DNA of 64,000 nucleotides. Origin: Rummeliibacillus sp963792445 (GTDB lineage: Bacteria; Bacillota; Bacilli; Bacillales_A; Planococcaceae). The stretch covers positions 124,001 to 188,000 of the forward strand of contig CAWBWO010000016.1 of assembly GCA_963792445.1 (NCBI GenBank), given 5' to 3'. Below are positions 8,585 through 16,914 of this stretch, one piece after another (within the stretch, counting starts at the first letter, position 1; each line of letters starts with the position of its first letter). The notes under the pieces were generated by a model. That model saw only the letters and a program-made list of their open reading frames with translations, had not been told where the DNA came from and ran no database searches. The position numbers were made by a program, and so were the translations under genes.

Positions 8585-8620
8585 AAAAAGAGGTGAACCT
8601 GATTTAGATTCACCTCTTTT
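8585..8620. terminator. bidirectional terminator between convergent genes
   Basis: AAAAGAGGTGAA pairs with TTCACCTCTTTT around a short loop, with T runs on both strands. It serves the PhoX remnant (plus) and the ATP-grasp gene (minus). Confidence 0.8.
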
Positions 8621-8664
8621 ATATTACCTTACTTTATGTGGCGTACTAACAAAGTTCTTTACAT

Positions 8665-9618
8665 TTAAACTAAAGCTTGTTCTTTTGCTAATGCTTCACC
8701 TAAAAATTTAGCAAGTTCTAGCATACCGTATTTTCCGGCTTTTGCTTCAGCGTCGCTGTTGTAGTTTGTGTTTGTGTTGATATCGTATGTGTAAACTGTG
8801 CCATCTTCGTCTTTGATAAATTCGATGCCAGCTACAGTGATGTTTTGAGCTTTTAAGAATTCTTCGTAAGACTTGATTTGATTCATATCTAATACAGAGT
8901 TATCTACAATTTGGAACTTCGGTTTTTCTTCAACTTGTTCACCAACTGGGCAGAACAAGTCGTTAATTTGGCAAGCATCTGCTGGGCATAATTCGAAGCC
9001 TTTTGACGTATCTACTTGTACTGCATAAACGAATTTCGCATTTACGAATTCAGCACGTGTAATATATGATTCTGGAGATTTGATATATTGTTGGATTAAT
9101 GTAATCCCATCCACCGGTTCTTCATATAAAGGACCAAATACATAAGATTCTAACGCTTCAATAGAGTTAAATAATTGAACGCCAAGACCTTTACCAGCAC
9201 GATTGTGTTTTGTGATAAATGAAGGTGCATTGATCTTTTTTGCCGCTTCAACAATTTGTTCTTTTCCAACAGCTGCAATAGTTTTTGGTGTACGGATGCC
9301 TGCTTTTTCTAAAGCTAAGTATTGATTCACTTTACTTAATTCTAATTTTAGGGCGTCTGTTCCGTTGAATACAGTGCGACCGTGGAACTCTAACCAAGCA
9401 AGCACAGCATTCGCTAATTCGGGTGCATAACGGTGGTCACGTGTATGGGATGATGCACTCATGCGGCTGTAAAAGACGCCTTCTGGTGGTACAGAATTTA
9501 AGTCAACATTCCCTTGATCTAGGAACCATTCTTCGTAAGGAATATTTAATTCGTCTAAACGTTTTGTTAAATGAATAGTCCATTCGCTATTTTCGTGAAT
9601 AATATATACTTTTGACAT
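8665..9618 (-). CDS. ATP-grasp domain protein, RimK/glutamate ligase-like
   Basis: A 317-aa cytosolic protein with the ATP-grasp layout. An N-terminal pre-ATP domain with YSRMSASSHTRDH is followed by the ATP lid and Gly-rich loop (FITKHNRAGKGLGVQLF, about residues 137-153). The metal-binding end is GIEFIKDEDGTVYTYDINTNTNYN. It probably ligates an amino acid or amine to a carboxylate. Its ATG overlaps the stop codon of the upstream flavin monooxygenase by one base (TAATG), so the two are translationally coupled and probably act in one pathway. The substrate is unknown. Confidence 0.78.
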   Translation of the reverse strand: MSKVYIIHENSEWTIHLTKRLDELNIPYEEWFLDQGNVDLNSVPPEGVFYSRMSASSHTRDHRYAPELANAVLAWLEFHGRTVFNGTDALKLELSKVNQYLALEKAGIRTPKTIAAVGKEQIVEAAKKINAPSFITKHNRAGKGLGVQLFNSIEALESYVFGPLYEEPVDGITLIQQYIKSPESYITRAEFVNAKFVYAVQVDTSKGFELCPADACQINDLFCPVGEQVEEKPKFQIVDNSVLDMNQIKSYEEFLKAQNITVAGIEFIKDEDGTVYTYDINTNTNYNSDAEAKAGKYGMLELAKFLGEALAKEQALV

Positions 9619-10682
9619 TATTTTACCTCCACTTTTTCTTTTCTAATTTGCTCTACTAATGGCATTACTTTTTCTGCAAAGATTTTCATTTCTTCGAGTT
9701 GTGGGGAGAATTGAAGAATTAATAAGTTTAATCCTACTTCTTCATATTTTACTATTTTTTTAGCGATTTGTTCAGGTGTACCGATTAAGTTTGGACGTAA
9801 ACCACGATTTGATACACAGTAGTCCTCTATACTGACTTTTACATTTAGTTGAGATTTTCCAACGAAGTCTTGATATCCAGCATACGCTTTGCTATCTGGG
9901 TTCATCGTAGTAATTCTTTCTAATTCTGCTTTTACTTCTTCTTCTGTATCACGGCAAATGATATATGCAGCCATTCCGAATGTATCGAAATCGGGTTTTC
10001 CAAGAGCAGCACGGCGACCATTCATTTCCTCAATTTTCGCTTTAATTTCTTCTAAAGTACCACCATGCATTACATAAGAATCACAAGTTTTAGCGATGGT
10101 TTGTTTACCAGTTTCTGATTCACCACCAGCATATAGTGGGATATGGTTGTTATTCACTGGTTTTGGCAATAGATAAGTATTTTCGAATTCATAAAAATCA
10201 CCTTTGAAAGAGGCAGGTGTTTTTGTAAATAATTCTTCTAATGAAGCTAAAAACTCCTCTGTACGTGCATAGCGTTCATCGTGTGCAGTAAATGCACCTC
10301 CATATTGACGGGCTTCTTCTGCCCACCATGCAGATACAACGTTTAATGCAAGGCGGCCTTTGCTGATATTGTCGATGTTAGATGCCATTTTCCCGAACGT
10401 TTGTGGATTGTAATAGCCTGGTCGAATCGCTGTAAGGATCTGAAGTTTTTCAGTGACAGCTGCAATGGCTGCTGTAGTAGACCATGCATCTAATGCTGGT
10501 TCCTCAATCCCTTTAATATCATTTAAAAATAATTCAGCAATCAAAGTCATATCAAACCCGAGTTTTTCTGCTTGTTGTGCAACTTCTTTTACATAATCAA
10601 ATGTTGCTGGCATTTGTTTGTATTCGTCCTCGATGTTACGTAACCAACCTCCATAAAGAGGTGACCAATATCCATATTTCAT
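9618..10682 (-). CDS. LLM-class flavin-dependent monooxygenase (SsuD-like)
   Basis: A 354-aa TIM-barrel bacterial-luciferase-family enzyme. Features include YWSPLYGGWLRN at the N terminus, AIRPGYYNPQTFGKMASNID, NVVSAWWAEEARQYGG, and HDERYARTEEFL, as in alkanesulfonate and dimethylsulfone monooxygenases. It would use reduced FMN and oxygen to cleave a C-S bond or oxidise another small molecule. It is coupled to the ATP-grasp gene and divergent from a second family member at 10937, with a shared regulatory repeat between them. No flavin reductase is adjacent; one lies far away at 52907. Confidence 0.88.
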   Translation of the reverse strand: MKYGYWSPLYGGWLRNIEDEYKQMPATFDYVKEVAQQAEKLGFDMTLIAELFLNDIKGIEEPALDAWSTTAAIAAVTEKLQILTAIRPGYYNPQTFGKMASNIDNISKGRLALNVVSAWWAEEARQYGGAFTAHDERYARTEEFLASLEELFTKTPASFKGDFYEFENTYLLPKPVNNNHIPLYAGGESETGKQTIAKTCDSYVMHGGTLEEIKAKIEEMNGRRAALGKPDFDTFGMAAYIICRDTEEEVKAELERITTMNPDSKAYAGYQDFVGKSQLNVKVSIEDYCVSNRGLRPNLIGTPEQIAKKIVKYEEVGLNLLILQFSPQLEEMKIFAEKVMPLVEQIRKEKVEVK

Positions 10683-10736
10683 TTTTCCAACCGCCTTCCA
10701 ACTAGAAATTAAATACTCTGATTATTCTGTGAAGCT

Positions 10737-10765
10737 ATCTTAACACATAACTTCGTGATAAACAA
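10737..10765 (-). promoter_or_regulatory. promoter of the minus-strand monooxygenase/ATP-grasp operon
   Basis: Read on the minus strand, TTGTTT (10765-10760), a 17-nt spacer and TAATCT-like TAAGAT (10742-10737) form a sigma-A type promoter about 55 nt before the start codon. Its -35 abuts the left arm of the inverted repeat. Confidence 0.5.
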
Positions 10766-10766
10766 T

Positions 10767-10804
10767 ATAATTCCTATAAAGCATAGTTGACAAATAGGAA
10801 TTAT
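10767..10804. promoter_or_regulatory. perfect 11-bp inverted repeat, candidate shared operator
   Basis: ATAATTCCTAT (10767-10777) and ATAGGAATTAT (10794-10804) are exact reverse complements separated by 16 nt. The left arm touches the -35 of the leftward promoter and the right arm lies in the spacer of the rightward one. The GGAATT/AATTCC core recalls sites of the sulfur-metabolism repressor CymR, but that is only a suggestion. Confidence 0.6.
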
Positions 10805-10815
10805 GATATTAAGAT
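10787..10815 (+). promoter_or_regulatory. promoter of the plus-strand monooxygenase gene
   Basis: TTGACA at 10787-10792, a 17-nt spacer and TAAGAT at 10810-10815. It gives a leader of about 115 nt before the ATG at 10937. Confidence 0.65.
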
Positions 10816-10936
10816 TATAAAAATAGTTAATTCAGAAAATTTAAATTACTGTAAAGATATGTGCATTTTTCATTAGTTTTAGCTTTAGTTATGCAAGTTG
10901 ACATGGAAAGTTAAATTTGAAGAGGGGGAATTACAA

Positions 10937-12013
10937 ATGACTTTACAATTTGCTTATTGGGCACCAAATGTAAGTGGAGGACTGGTTGTTTCAGATCTAC
11001 CGCAAAAAACTGGATGGAATTTTGAAGATAATAAACGTTATGCAAAGCTTGCGGAACAAATCGGTTTTGATTATGTATTATTACAAACACGCTTTTTATC
11101 AAGTTATGGTGCAGAAAATCAATTAGAAGCTGCAACTCTCGCATCTGCATTAGCAGCATCTACTGAACGTTTGAACATTATTACGGCTGTTCTTCCAGGA
11201 TTATGGCAACCAGCAGTTTTTGCTAAAATGATGGCAACAATTGATCAAATTAGTGGTGGCCGTGCATCTGTGAATGTTGTGAGTGGTTGGTTAAAAGATG
11301 AATTCTTAAGTTATGGCGAATACTGGTTAGATCATGATGAACGATATCGTCGTTCTGAAGAATTTATCGAAGTTCTAAAACTTCTTTGGAATGAACCGGT
11401 GGCAAATTATCATGGTAATTTCTATCGCCTCAACAATGCTACGTTAGAGCCAAAACCAATCAACCAAATTAAAGTTTTCCAAGGTGGATTATCTCGTGCA
11501 GCGAAAGAAATGGGTGGTCGTGTATCTGATGTCTTCTTTATGAATGGAAATACACTTGAAGGTCTCAAAGAAACAATTGAGGATGTGAAAAAACTTCGCA
11601 AAGAAAACGGTCAAGGGCCAATTCAATTTGGCGTTAATGGATTCGCAATCGTTCGAGATACGGAAGAGGAAGCACAACAAGTATTACGTGATATTGTAGC
11701 AAATGCAAATGAAGAAGCTGTGAAAGGATTCAAAAAGTCGGTTCAAAAAGCAGGTGCCTCTTCCCCAGAGGGAAAAGGAATGTGGGCTGATGCGTCATTA
11801 GAAGATCTTGTTCAATATAACGAAGGTTTTAAAACAGGCTTGATTGGAACAGCTGAACAGGTTGCTGATCGCATTATTGAGTTGAAGAAGATTGGTGTAG
11901 ATATTGTTTTAACTGGATTTTTACATTATGAAGAAGACTTAAAAGCGTTTGGTGAAAAGGTTATTCCTCTTGTACGTGAGAAGGAAGAAGCACTTAAATC
12001 CGTAACGGTTTAA
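10937..12013 (+). CDS. LLM-class flavin-dependent monooxygenase (SfnG/SsuD-like)
   Basis: A 358-aa luciferase-family enzyme, paralogous in fold to the one at 9618. It has FAYWAPNVSGGLVVSDLPQ at the start, AVLPGLWQPAVFAKMMATID, NVVSGWLKDEFLSYGEYW, and HDERYRRSEEFIEVL. This resembles dimethylsulfone monooxygenase and alkanesulfonate monooxygenase types. The frame is open further upstream (to 10898), but the ATG at 10937 follows GAGGGGG and begins at the conserved N terminus. It is divergent from the other monooxygenase and probably co-regulated through the inverted repeat. Confidence 0.88.
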   Translation: MTLQFAYWAPNVSGGLVVSDLPQKTGWNFEDNKRYAKLAEQIGFDYVLLQTRFLSSYGAENQLEAATLASALAASTERLNIITAVLPGLWQPAVFAKMMATIDQISGGRASVNVVSGWLKDEFLSYGEYWLDHDERYRRSEEFIEVLKLLWNEPVANYHGNFYRLNNATLEPKPINQIKVFQGGLSRAAKEMGGRVSDVFFMNGNTLEGLKETIEDVKKLRKENGQGPIQFGVNGFAIVRDTEEEAQQVLRDIVANANEEAVKGFKKSVQKAGASSPEGKGMWADASLEDLVQYNEGFKTGLIGTAEQVADRIIELKKIGVDIVLTGFLHYEEDLKAFGEKVIPLVREKEEALKSVTV

Positions 12014-12031
12014 CATAACTATGTAAAAGTG

Positions 12032-12063
12032 AAACTGGGAATCCATTAAAATTCCCAGTTTTT
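12032..12063. terminator. intrinsic terminator between convergent genes
   Basis: AAACTGGGAAT pairs with ATTCCCAGTTT, followed by TTT. It lies at the 3' ends of the monooxygenase (plus) and ypsA (minus) genes. Confidence 0.8.
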
Positions 12064-12606
12064 CATTTGCTCTTCTTCCGCTACTACTTGCAAATCGTAA
12101 GCGTTAATAAGAAGAATCTCGTATTCGTTTTTGTCTGCATATTGCTTAGCAAGCTTTTTAATGTATTTCGGAGAACCCTCATTTTCATCATCATAAACAA
12201 TGAGTATACCATCAGAATTTTTTAAAAAGAATTTGTTCTTTTCGATAAATTGCCAAGGTGCTTCATATGGGCGTTTTGTTAGACTTGTAACAAAATCGGC
12301 TTGTGCTAAAATCATTTCATACTTTTCTTGTTTTGCTTCGTTCCAATTCTTCTCTTGGTCTAAAAAAGGTGTCATGATCGCATATTTCAAATCGGGGTAA
12401 TCTAATTGTAAATCCATCACCACTTCTGCAGCCCATGTTTCAACTCCGAGCTGCCCACTTAAAATAATCCATTCAAGCCCATCTTCAATAAGAGGAATCA
12501 GTCGATCCAAAATGGCTTTTTTAATGATAGGGATGCCAGGGTGATTATCATTGAAAATTCCAAGTTCATGAGCTTTATAACCGGTGATTACAAGTCGACT
12601 TAGCAA
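12046..12606 (-). CDS. ypsA: YpsA/DUF1273 SLOG-family protein
   Basis: A 186-aa Rossmann-like SLOG-superfamily protein. YpsA hallmarks are the N-terminal ITGYKAHELGIFND, LIEDGLEWIILSGQLGVETWAAEV and GILIVYDDENEGSPKY. YpsA of Bacillus and Staphylococcus is implicated in cell division control; the ligand is uncertain. The open frame reaches 12792, but AAAGGAGG lies 7 nt before a TTG at 12606. That start gives MLSRLVITGYK and the usual family length, so it is preferred over upstream ATGs. Confidence 0.85.
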   Translation of the reverse strand: MLSRLVITGYKAHELGIFNDNHPGIPIIKKAILDRLIPLIEDGLEWIILSGQLGVETWAAEVVMDLQLDYPDLKYAIMTPFLDQEKNWNEAKQEKYEMILAQADFVTSLTKRPYEAPWQFIEKNKFFLKNSDGILIVYDDENEGSPKYIKKLAKQYADKNEYEILLINAYDLQVVAEEEQMKNWEF

Positions 12607-13026
12607 GGGAATTCCTCCTTTCATCTGTTGACAATCATTAGTATATTTCTTCTTCAGGTTAGTGGCATTAAACTCTCCCGAAGTAATCTCTTCAATTATA
12701 TATCGTATTTTTGTTTGCAGTGTATGTAGAATACACCCATTGGTCAATTGTTTCGTCATAAAAGCTATCAGAGTATGGATGGATTTCTTCATTAATTTCT
12801 ATTAATTTTATCAACTTGTTAGAATATATTGATTTGCTCCAACATACTATGGTCACATACTCGAGTTTTTCAAACAAGGGGAATATAATAATCGCCACTT
12901 TTTAAGTTTTATCGTTAATTTTAGTTGTCGTTCTATTAAATATAAGTGCTAAGTATATTTCAACTGTAAGGGCTACATTGCTAGTTTTTACAATTGGCCG
13001 TTATTTTACACTATAGGGGGATTAAA
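12607..13026. other. intergenic region without recognised gene
   Basis: About 420 AT-rich bases between ypsA (leftward) and the reductase at 13027. It contains an in-frame upstream extension of ypsA and a 68-codon minus frame with a GTG start but no ribosome binding site. I see no RNA motif or repeat. Confidence 0.5.
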
Positions 13027-13926
13027 ATGGAAAACGTTAAAATTGGCTTTGTTGGATTAGGAAAGATGGGGCTCCCGATGTCTACAAATTTGATTCATGC
13101 AAACTATCAAGTAATTGGTTTTGATACCAATCCAGAAACAGTGAAAAAGTTTACTGAAGCTGGTGGAATCAAAGCATCCTCGGTGGAAATACTGTCTAGT
13201 CATTCAGATGTGATCATGACTAGTTTACCAACACCACAAATTGTGAGACAAGTATATTTAGGCGAAGGTGGTATATTAGAAAGTGCAAAGCCTACTAGTT
13301 TATTAATCGATTTTAGTACAGTCGATCCTGCATTAAATGATGAAATTAAAGCAAAATCTGAAGAATTAGGATTGGATTATTTAGGAGCACCGGTAAGTGG
13401 GGGAGTCATTGGTGCGGTAAATGCAACATTAACGATTATGGTTGGAGGTAAACAAGCAATTTATGATCGTGCTCTACCATACTTAGAACTTTTAGGGTCA
13501 AAGCCATTCTATTTAGGAGAATCAGCTAGCATCGGTACACAGATTAAACTACTGAATAATTTAATGATTGGCTTCTACACACAAGCTGTTGCTGAAACAG
13601 TAACATTAGCTGAACAAGCAGGAATAAGCGCAGAACAACTTTATCAGGTTTTAAATGTAAGTTATGGACAAAGTAGTATCTATGAAAGAAACTATCAAGA
13701 GTTTATCAAAAGAGAAGACTATGAACCTGGATTTTCAACAAACTTACTATTAAAAGATTTAAAACTAGCGAGTGTAATGGCGGAACAAGTTGGATCCCCA
13801 CTACCAATAGGAAATCAATTAATTGAACTTTACGGAAATCTAGTTCAGGAAGGATACGGTGAACACGATATTTCAGCTGCCTATCTATCTGTTAAGGACA
13901 AAGTGTCAAAAAAATTAACAATGTAA
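13027..13926 (+). CDS. NAD(P)-dependent oxidoreductase, 3-hydroxyisobutyrate dehydrogenase family
   Basis: A 299-aa beta-hydroxyacid dehydrogenase (tartronate semialdehyde reductase / HIBADH type). The Rossmann signature is GFVGLGKMGLPM, the substrate loop is APVSGGVIGAVNATLTIMVGG, and the catalytic lysine lies in QIKLLNNLMIGFY. It interconverts a 3-hydroxy acid and a semialdehyde using NAD(P)H. The ATG at 13027 follows TAGGGGG; an upstream in-frame extension to 12994 lacks a site. It is a single gene with its own terminator. Confidence 0.88.
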   Translation: MENVKIGFVGLGKMGLPMSTNLIHANYQVIGFDTNPETVKKFTEAGGIKASSVEILSSHSDVIMTSLPTPQIVRQVYLGEGGILESAKPTSLLIDFSTVDPALNDEIKAKSEELGLDYLGAPVSGGVIGAVNATLTIMVGGKQAIYDRALPYLELLGSKPFYLGESASIGTQIKLLNNLMIGFYTQAVAETVTLAEQAGISAEQLYQVLNVSYGQSSIYERNYQEFIKREDYEPGFSTNLLLKDLKLASVMAEQVGSPLPIGNQLIELYGNLVQEGYGEHDISAAYLSVKDKVSKKLTM

Positions 13927-14013
13927 TATTTTTTTCAATGAAGTGTAGCACGAAGAGGACCAAAAGAGACTAACTTAGTATCCGTTATCAGATAGAATTG
14001 TAAAAGAAAAATT

Positions 14014-14055
14014 GCAGATACATCCAATTTTTTTGGAGTATCTGCAGGTTTTCTT
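14014..14055 (+). terminator. intrinsic terminator after the 13027 gene
   Basis: GCAGATAC (14014-14021) pairs with GTATCTGC (14038-14045), extended by an inner TCC/GGA pair, then TTTTCTTCTT. It faces the convergent abgB-like gene. Confidence 0.7.
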
Positions 14056-14060
14056 CTTAT

Positions 14061-15500
14061 TTAAGAGAAAATAAGTTGTTCAGCATTATCTGGAACAGGC
14101 GGTTTCACGTCGTCTGGAATACCTGCTTTAAAGACTTGTCCATTACGGTTTTTTTCGAATTCAGCTTTAGCTTTTTCGATAATTTCAGGTGTCGTTAATG
14201 CATCAAGCGCAGCTCCAGCCATGATTTTCGCTGCGTAGTGCATACCCTTCATACCAATCGATGAACCGAATGATGAAGTTGCCTGCCATGTATGCAGTTG
14301 AACAGAGTAAGAGGCACAAGTTGTTGTGACCTGTCCCATTGGAGCAATCCAAGAAACATCGCCAATATCGGATGAACCAGTCATTGATTTGCGGAATGTT
14401 TCTGGAATGTGGTAGAATCCTCCAATCAATTCTTTAGAAACGTCAATGTTTAGTGCGGCTACTGATCGTATAGAACTTTCGACGACGGATGGATCGATAT
14501 TTTGTTGAAGATTTGCAGCAAATGCTAATTCTTCCTCTGTGTATTCAATTGGTTTAATGATTTTAGATTGTTCGTACATAGACTCGTTTAAAGTCAAGTT
14601 TGGTAATGTATTATAGCAACCAGCTTTTATTTCATAAGTGACGGTTGTTTCCGTCATGATTGCTGCACCCTCTGCTACTTTTAATAAACGACGAAGTATA
14701 TCATCCACAGCAGGACGATCTGCACCTCTTAGAAAATAATATACACTCGCTTTATCTGGTACAACATTTGGCGCTAGACCACCATTGGTGATTTGGTAGT
14801 GAATGCGTGAACCATCAGGAACATGTTCGCGTAAATAGTTCGCGCCAACATTCATCAATTCTACAGCATCGAGTGCGCTACGGCCTAGATGAGGTGCAGC
14901 AGCAGCGTGTGCTGTACGACCTGAGAAGAAAAATTCAACCCCAGTTAAAGCTTGCATTGAGAAGTTTGTCGTCATATTAAAAGTACCAGGATGCCAAGTA
15001 TAAACAACATCTAAATCATGGAATACACCAGCACGTGCCATAAATGTTTTGCCAGATAGTAATTCTTCAGCGGGACAACCATAATAGCGAATTGTGCCGG
15101 CGATTTTATTTTCTTCCATATAGTTTTTTAAGCCGATTACTGTTTCCACACCGGCTGTACCCAGTAAGTTGTGACCACAGCCATGACCAGGACCGTTTGC
15201 AACAACTGGATTGAACTCAGGGCTAATGCTTTGAGAGAGACCAGGTAGTGCATCAAATTCTCCTAGAATCCCCACAATTGGTGAGCCACTGCCGTATTCT
15301 GCGATAAACGCTGTTTCGACTTCACCGATATTCGTAGTGAGTTTGAAACCAGCTTCCTTTAGTACTTGTTGTTGTAGAGAGGATGCGTACGTTTCGTTAT
15401 AACCTAATTGTGGGTGATGCCATATATCTTGAGCAATTTTGGTGAATTGTTCTTCGTGTTTTTCCATCCAATCAAATAAATTTTGTTTAGCCAAATTCAT
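14061..15500 (-). CDS. abgB: M20 family amidohydrolase, aminobenzoyl-glutamate utilization protein B-like
   Basis: A 479-aa metallopeptidase of the M20D/AbgB type. The metal-binding GPGHGCGHNLLG (about residue 104) and catalytic CPAEELLSGK are intact. The lid domain includes SGRTAHAAAAPHLGRSALDAVE, and a second metal site is in GSSDIGDVSW. AbgB-type enzymes hydrolyse p-aminobenzoyl-glutamate or similar N-acyl amino acids. It lies 9 nt after the MFS gene on the same strand, so the transporter probably imports its substrate. The divergent GAF-PucR regulator probably controls both. Confidence 0.85.
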   Translation of the reverse strand: MNLAKQNLFDWMEKHEEQFTKIAQDIWHHPQLGYNETYASSLQQQVLKEAGFKLTTNIGEVETAFIAEYGSGSPIVGILGEFDALPGLSQSISPEFNPVVANGPGHGCGHNLLGTAGVETVIGLKNYMEENKIAGTIRYYGCPAEELLSGKTFMARAGVFHDLDVVYTWHPGTFNMTTNFSMQALTGVEFFFSGRTAHAAAAPHLGRSALDAVELMNVGANYLREHVPDGSRIHYQITNGGLAPNVVPDKASVYYFLRGADRPAVDDILRRLLKVAEGAAIMTETTVTYEIKAGCYNTLPNLTLNESMYEQSKIIKPIEYTEEELAFAANLQQNIDPSVVESSIRSVAALNIDVSKELIGGFYHIPETFRKSMTGSSDIGDVSWIAPMGQVTTTCASYSVQLHTWQATSSFGSSIGMKGMHYAAKIMAGAALDALTTPEIIEKAKAEFEKNRNGQVFKAGIPDDVKPPVPDNAEQLIFS

Positions 15501-15509
15501 TCATCCTTT

Positions 15510-16753
15510 CTATACTTCTGGTATTTCCGTTTCCAATAAAACTTCTTTTCCTGATTTTAGAGGTAATGTAAGAGCAACGAGACAAGCCATGCCACAAGAT
15601 GCTGCAAGGAAGATAAAAGCTACGTGATATGAGCCTCCTGATGCAGTGATTAAAGCACCCATAATCATTGGAGATAAAATACCTGCAGCTTGTCCTCCAA
15701 AATTTACAATTCCGAATGCGCTTCCTACAACATGTTCTTCCATCACACGATGTGGTGCTGTGAAAATGAAAGAAAAGAGGAATCCCATAAATGTCATCGC
15801 AATCGATTGGAACGTAATGATTAATGCAATGCTTTGTGCGTTAGACATAAGGAATAGCATAATTGCTATTATTGCTGCGCCAAGTACAACGCCATATTTG
15901 GCCTTGTCCCCAATCTTTGTTATGATTCGGCCGCTGAAGAACATACCTAATGCAGCAAAAACAGAAGGAATAGCTGCGATTAAACCAATACTAGAAAGAT
16001 TAACATGATGCACTTTCATCAAATAAGATGGCATCCATGATAAGAGGCCCCAGTTAGCAATATTGACGAAGAAGAAAAGTAATAATACTTTCCAAAGATA
16101 GCTGTTACGTAATAATTTTTTGTACTCGCCCTTCTCCATTTTGCGAGGCTCATCTTGCTCGTCTGCATGATAAACCTTTGCGTTATGAGATGCCCACAAA
16201 AACCAGACGATAATAAGAATTCCCAAAAAGGAAATGGCTAAAAAAACATGTCTCCAGCCAAGAGCCAATGAGTAATGGAGCGCATAATATGGGTGCAATA
16301 GCGGCACCGAATATGAATTAGAAGACATCATTGTAGATTGTGCTTTTGTACGTTTCTTAGGAACAAAATAGGTCGCGATTGCCTTTGTACTAGCGGAAGG
16401 ATAAGCACCTTCCCCGATACCGAATAAGAAACGAATTAAAATTAAAGAGGTTAATGACCAAGCAAAACCAGTGAGAGCAGTAAAGATGGACCATACTAAG
16501 ATTGCGATTACGATGACTTTTTTTGAGCCGAATTTATCAGCTAGAAAGCCACCTGGTATTTGCATAAGAGCGTATCCCATAAAGAAGGAACTCAAAATAA
16601 CACCTAATTGAGACTCTGTGAAAATTTCATATCAGCTCCAATATCAATGAGCGCTATGCTAATAGCTGTTCGATCGATAAAAGAAACAACCCAGGCACAA
16701 AACAGAGCAGCTAAAATGATATTTCCTTTGTTTTTTAATACAGCTTCTTTCAT
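15510..16753 (-). pseudogene. MFS transporter, three frameshifts
   Basis: Reconstructed full-length major facilitator (about 414 aa, 12 segments) of the anion:cation/glucarate type. The ATG at 16753 begins MKEAVLKNKGNIILAAL and includes SFIDRTAISIALIDI. One T appears missing in the run at 16621-16624, ending the frame at once; the remainder is open from 16595. A second disturbed stretch (16264-16314) has one missing and one extra base. Restoring it turns a garbled segment into FGAAIAPILCAPLLI, which fits the family. Later parts (GYALMQIPGGFLADKFGSKK, RFLFGIGEGAYPSAS) are intact. It is upstream partner of abgB. Sequencing error is as likely as true decay. Confidence 0.8.
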
Positions 16754-16813
16754 ATAATCCCCCCTAAAAATGTGATATTTAAATGGTATAAAATATAACG
16801 CAAAAAAACATTG

Positions 16814-16889
16814 TTAGAATATATTAAATATTCTAAAATTAATTAGAAGATGTTCCAAAGAAAAATGAATGCGATGTGAATAATTCTAA
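16814..16889. promoter_or_regulatory. palindromic TTAGAA/TTCTAA operator array
   Basis: TTAGAATAT (16814-16822) and ATATTCTAA (16828-16836) form a perfect 9-bp inverted repeat with a 5-nt gap. Further half-sites are TTAGAA (16843-16848) and TTCTAA (16884-16889). It lies in the 160-nt divergent region between the MFS/abgB genes and the PucR-type regulator, so autoregulated binding of that regulator is likely. Confidence 0.55.
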
Positions 16890-16914
16890 TTTTGCGTGTC
16901 TTGGAGGGAATAAT

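Noticed and set aside
12692..12898. 68-aa minus ORF upstream of ypsA
   Set aside because: GTG start without ribosome binding site and no recognisable content.
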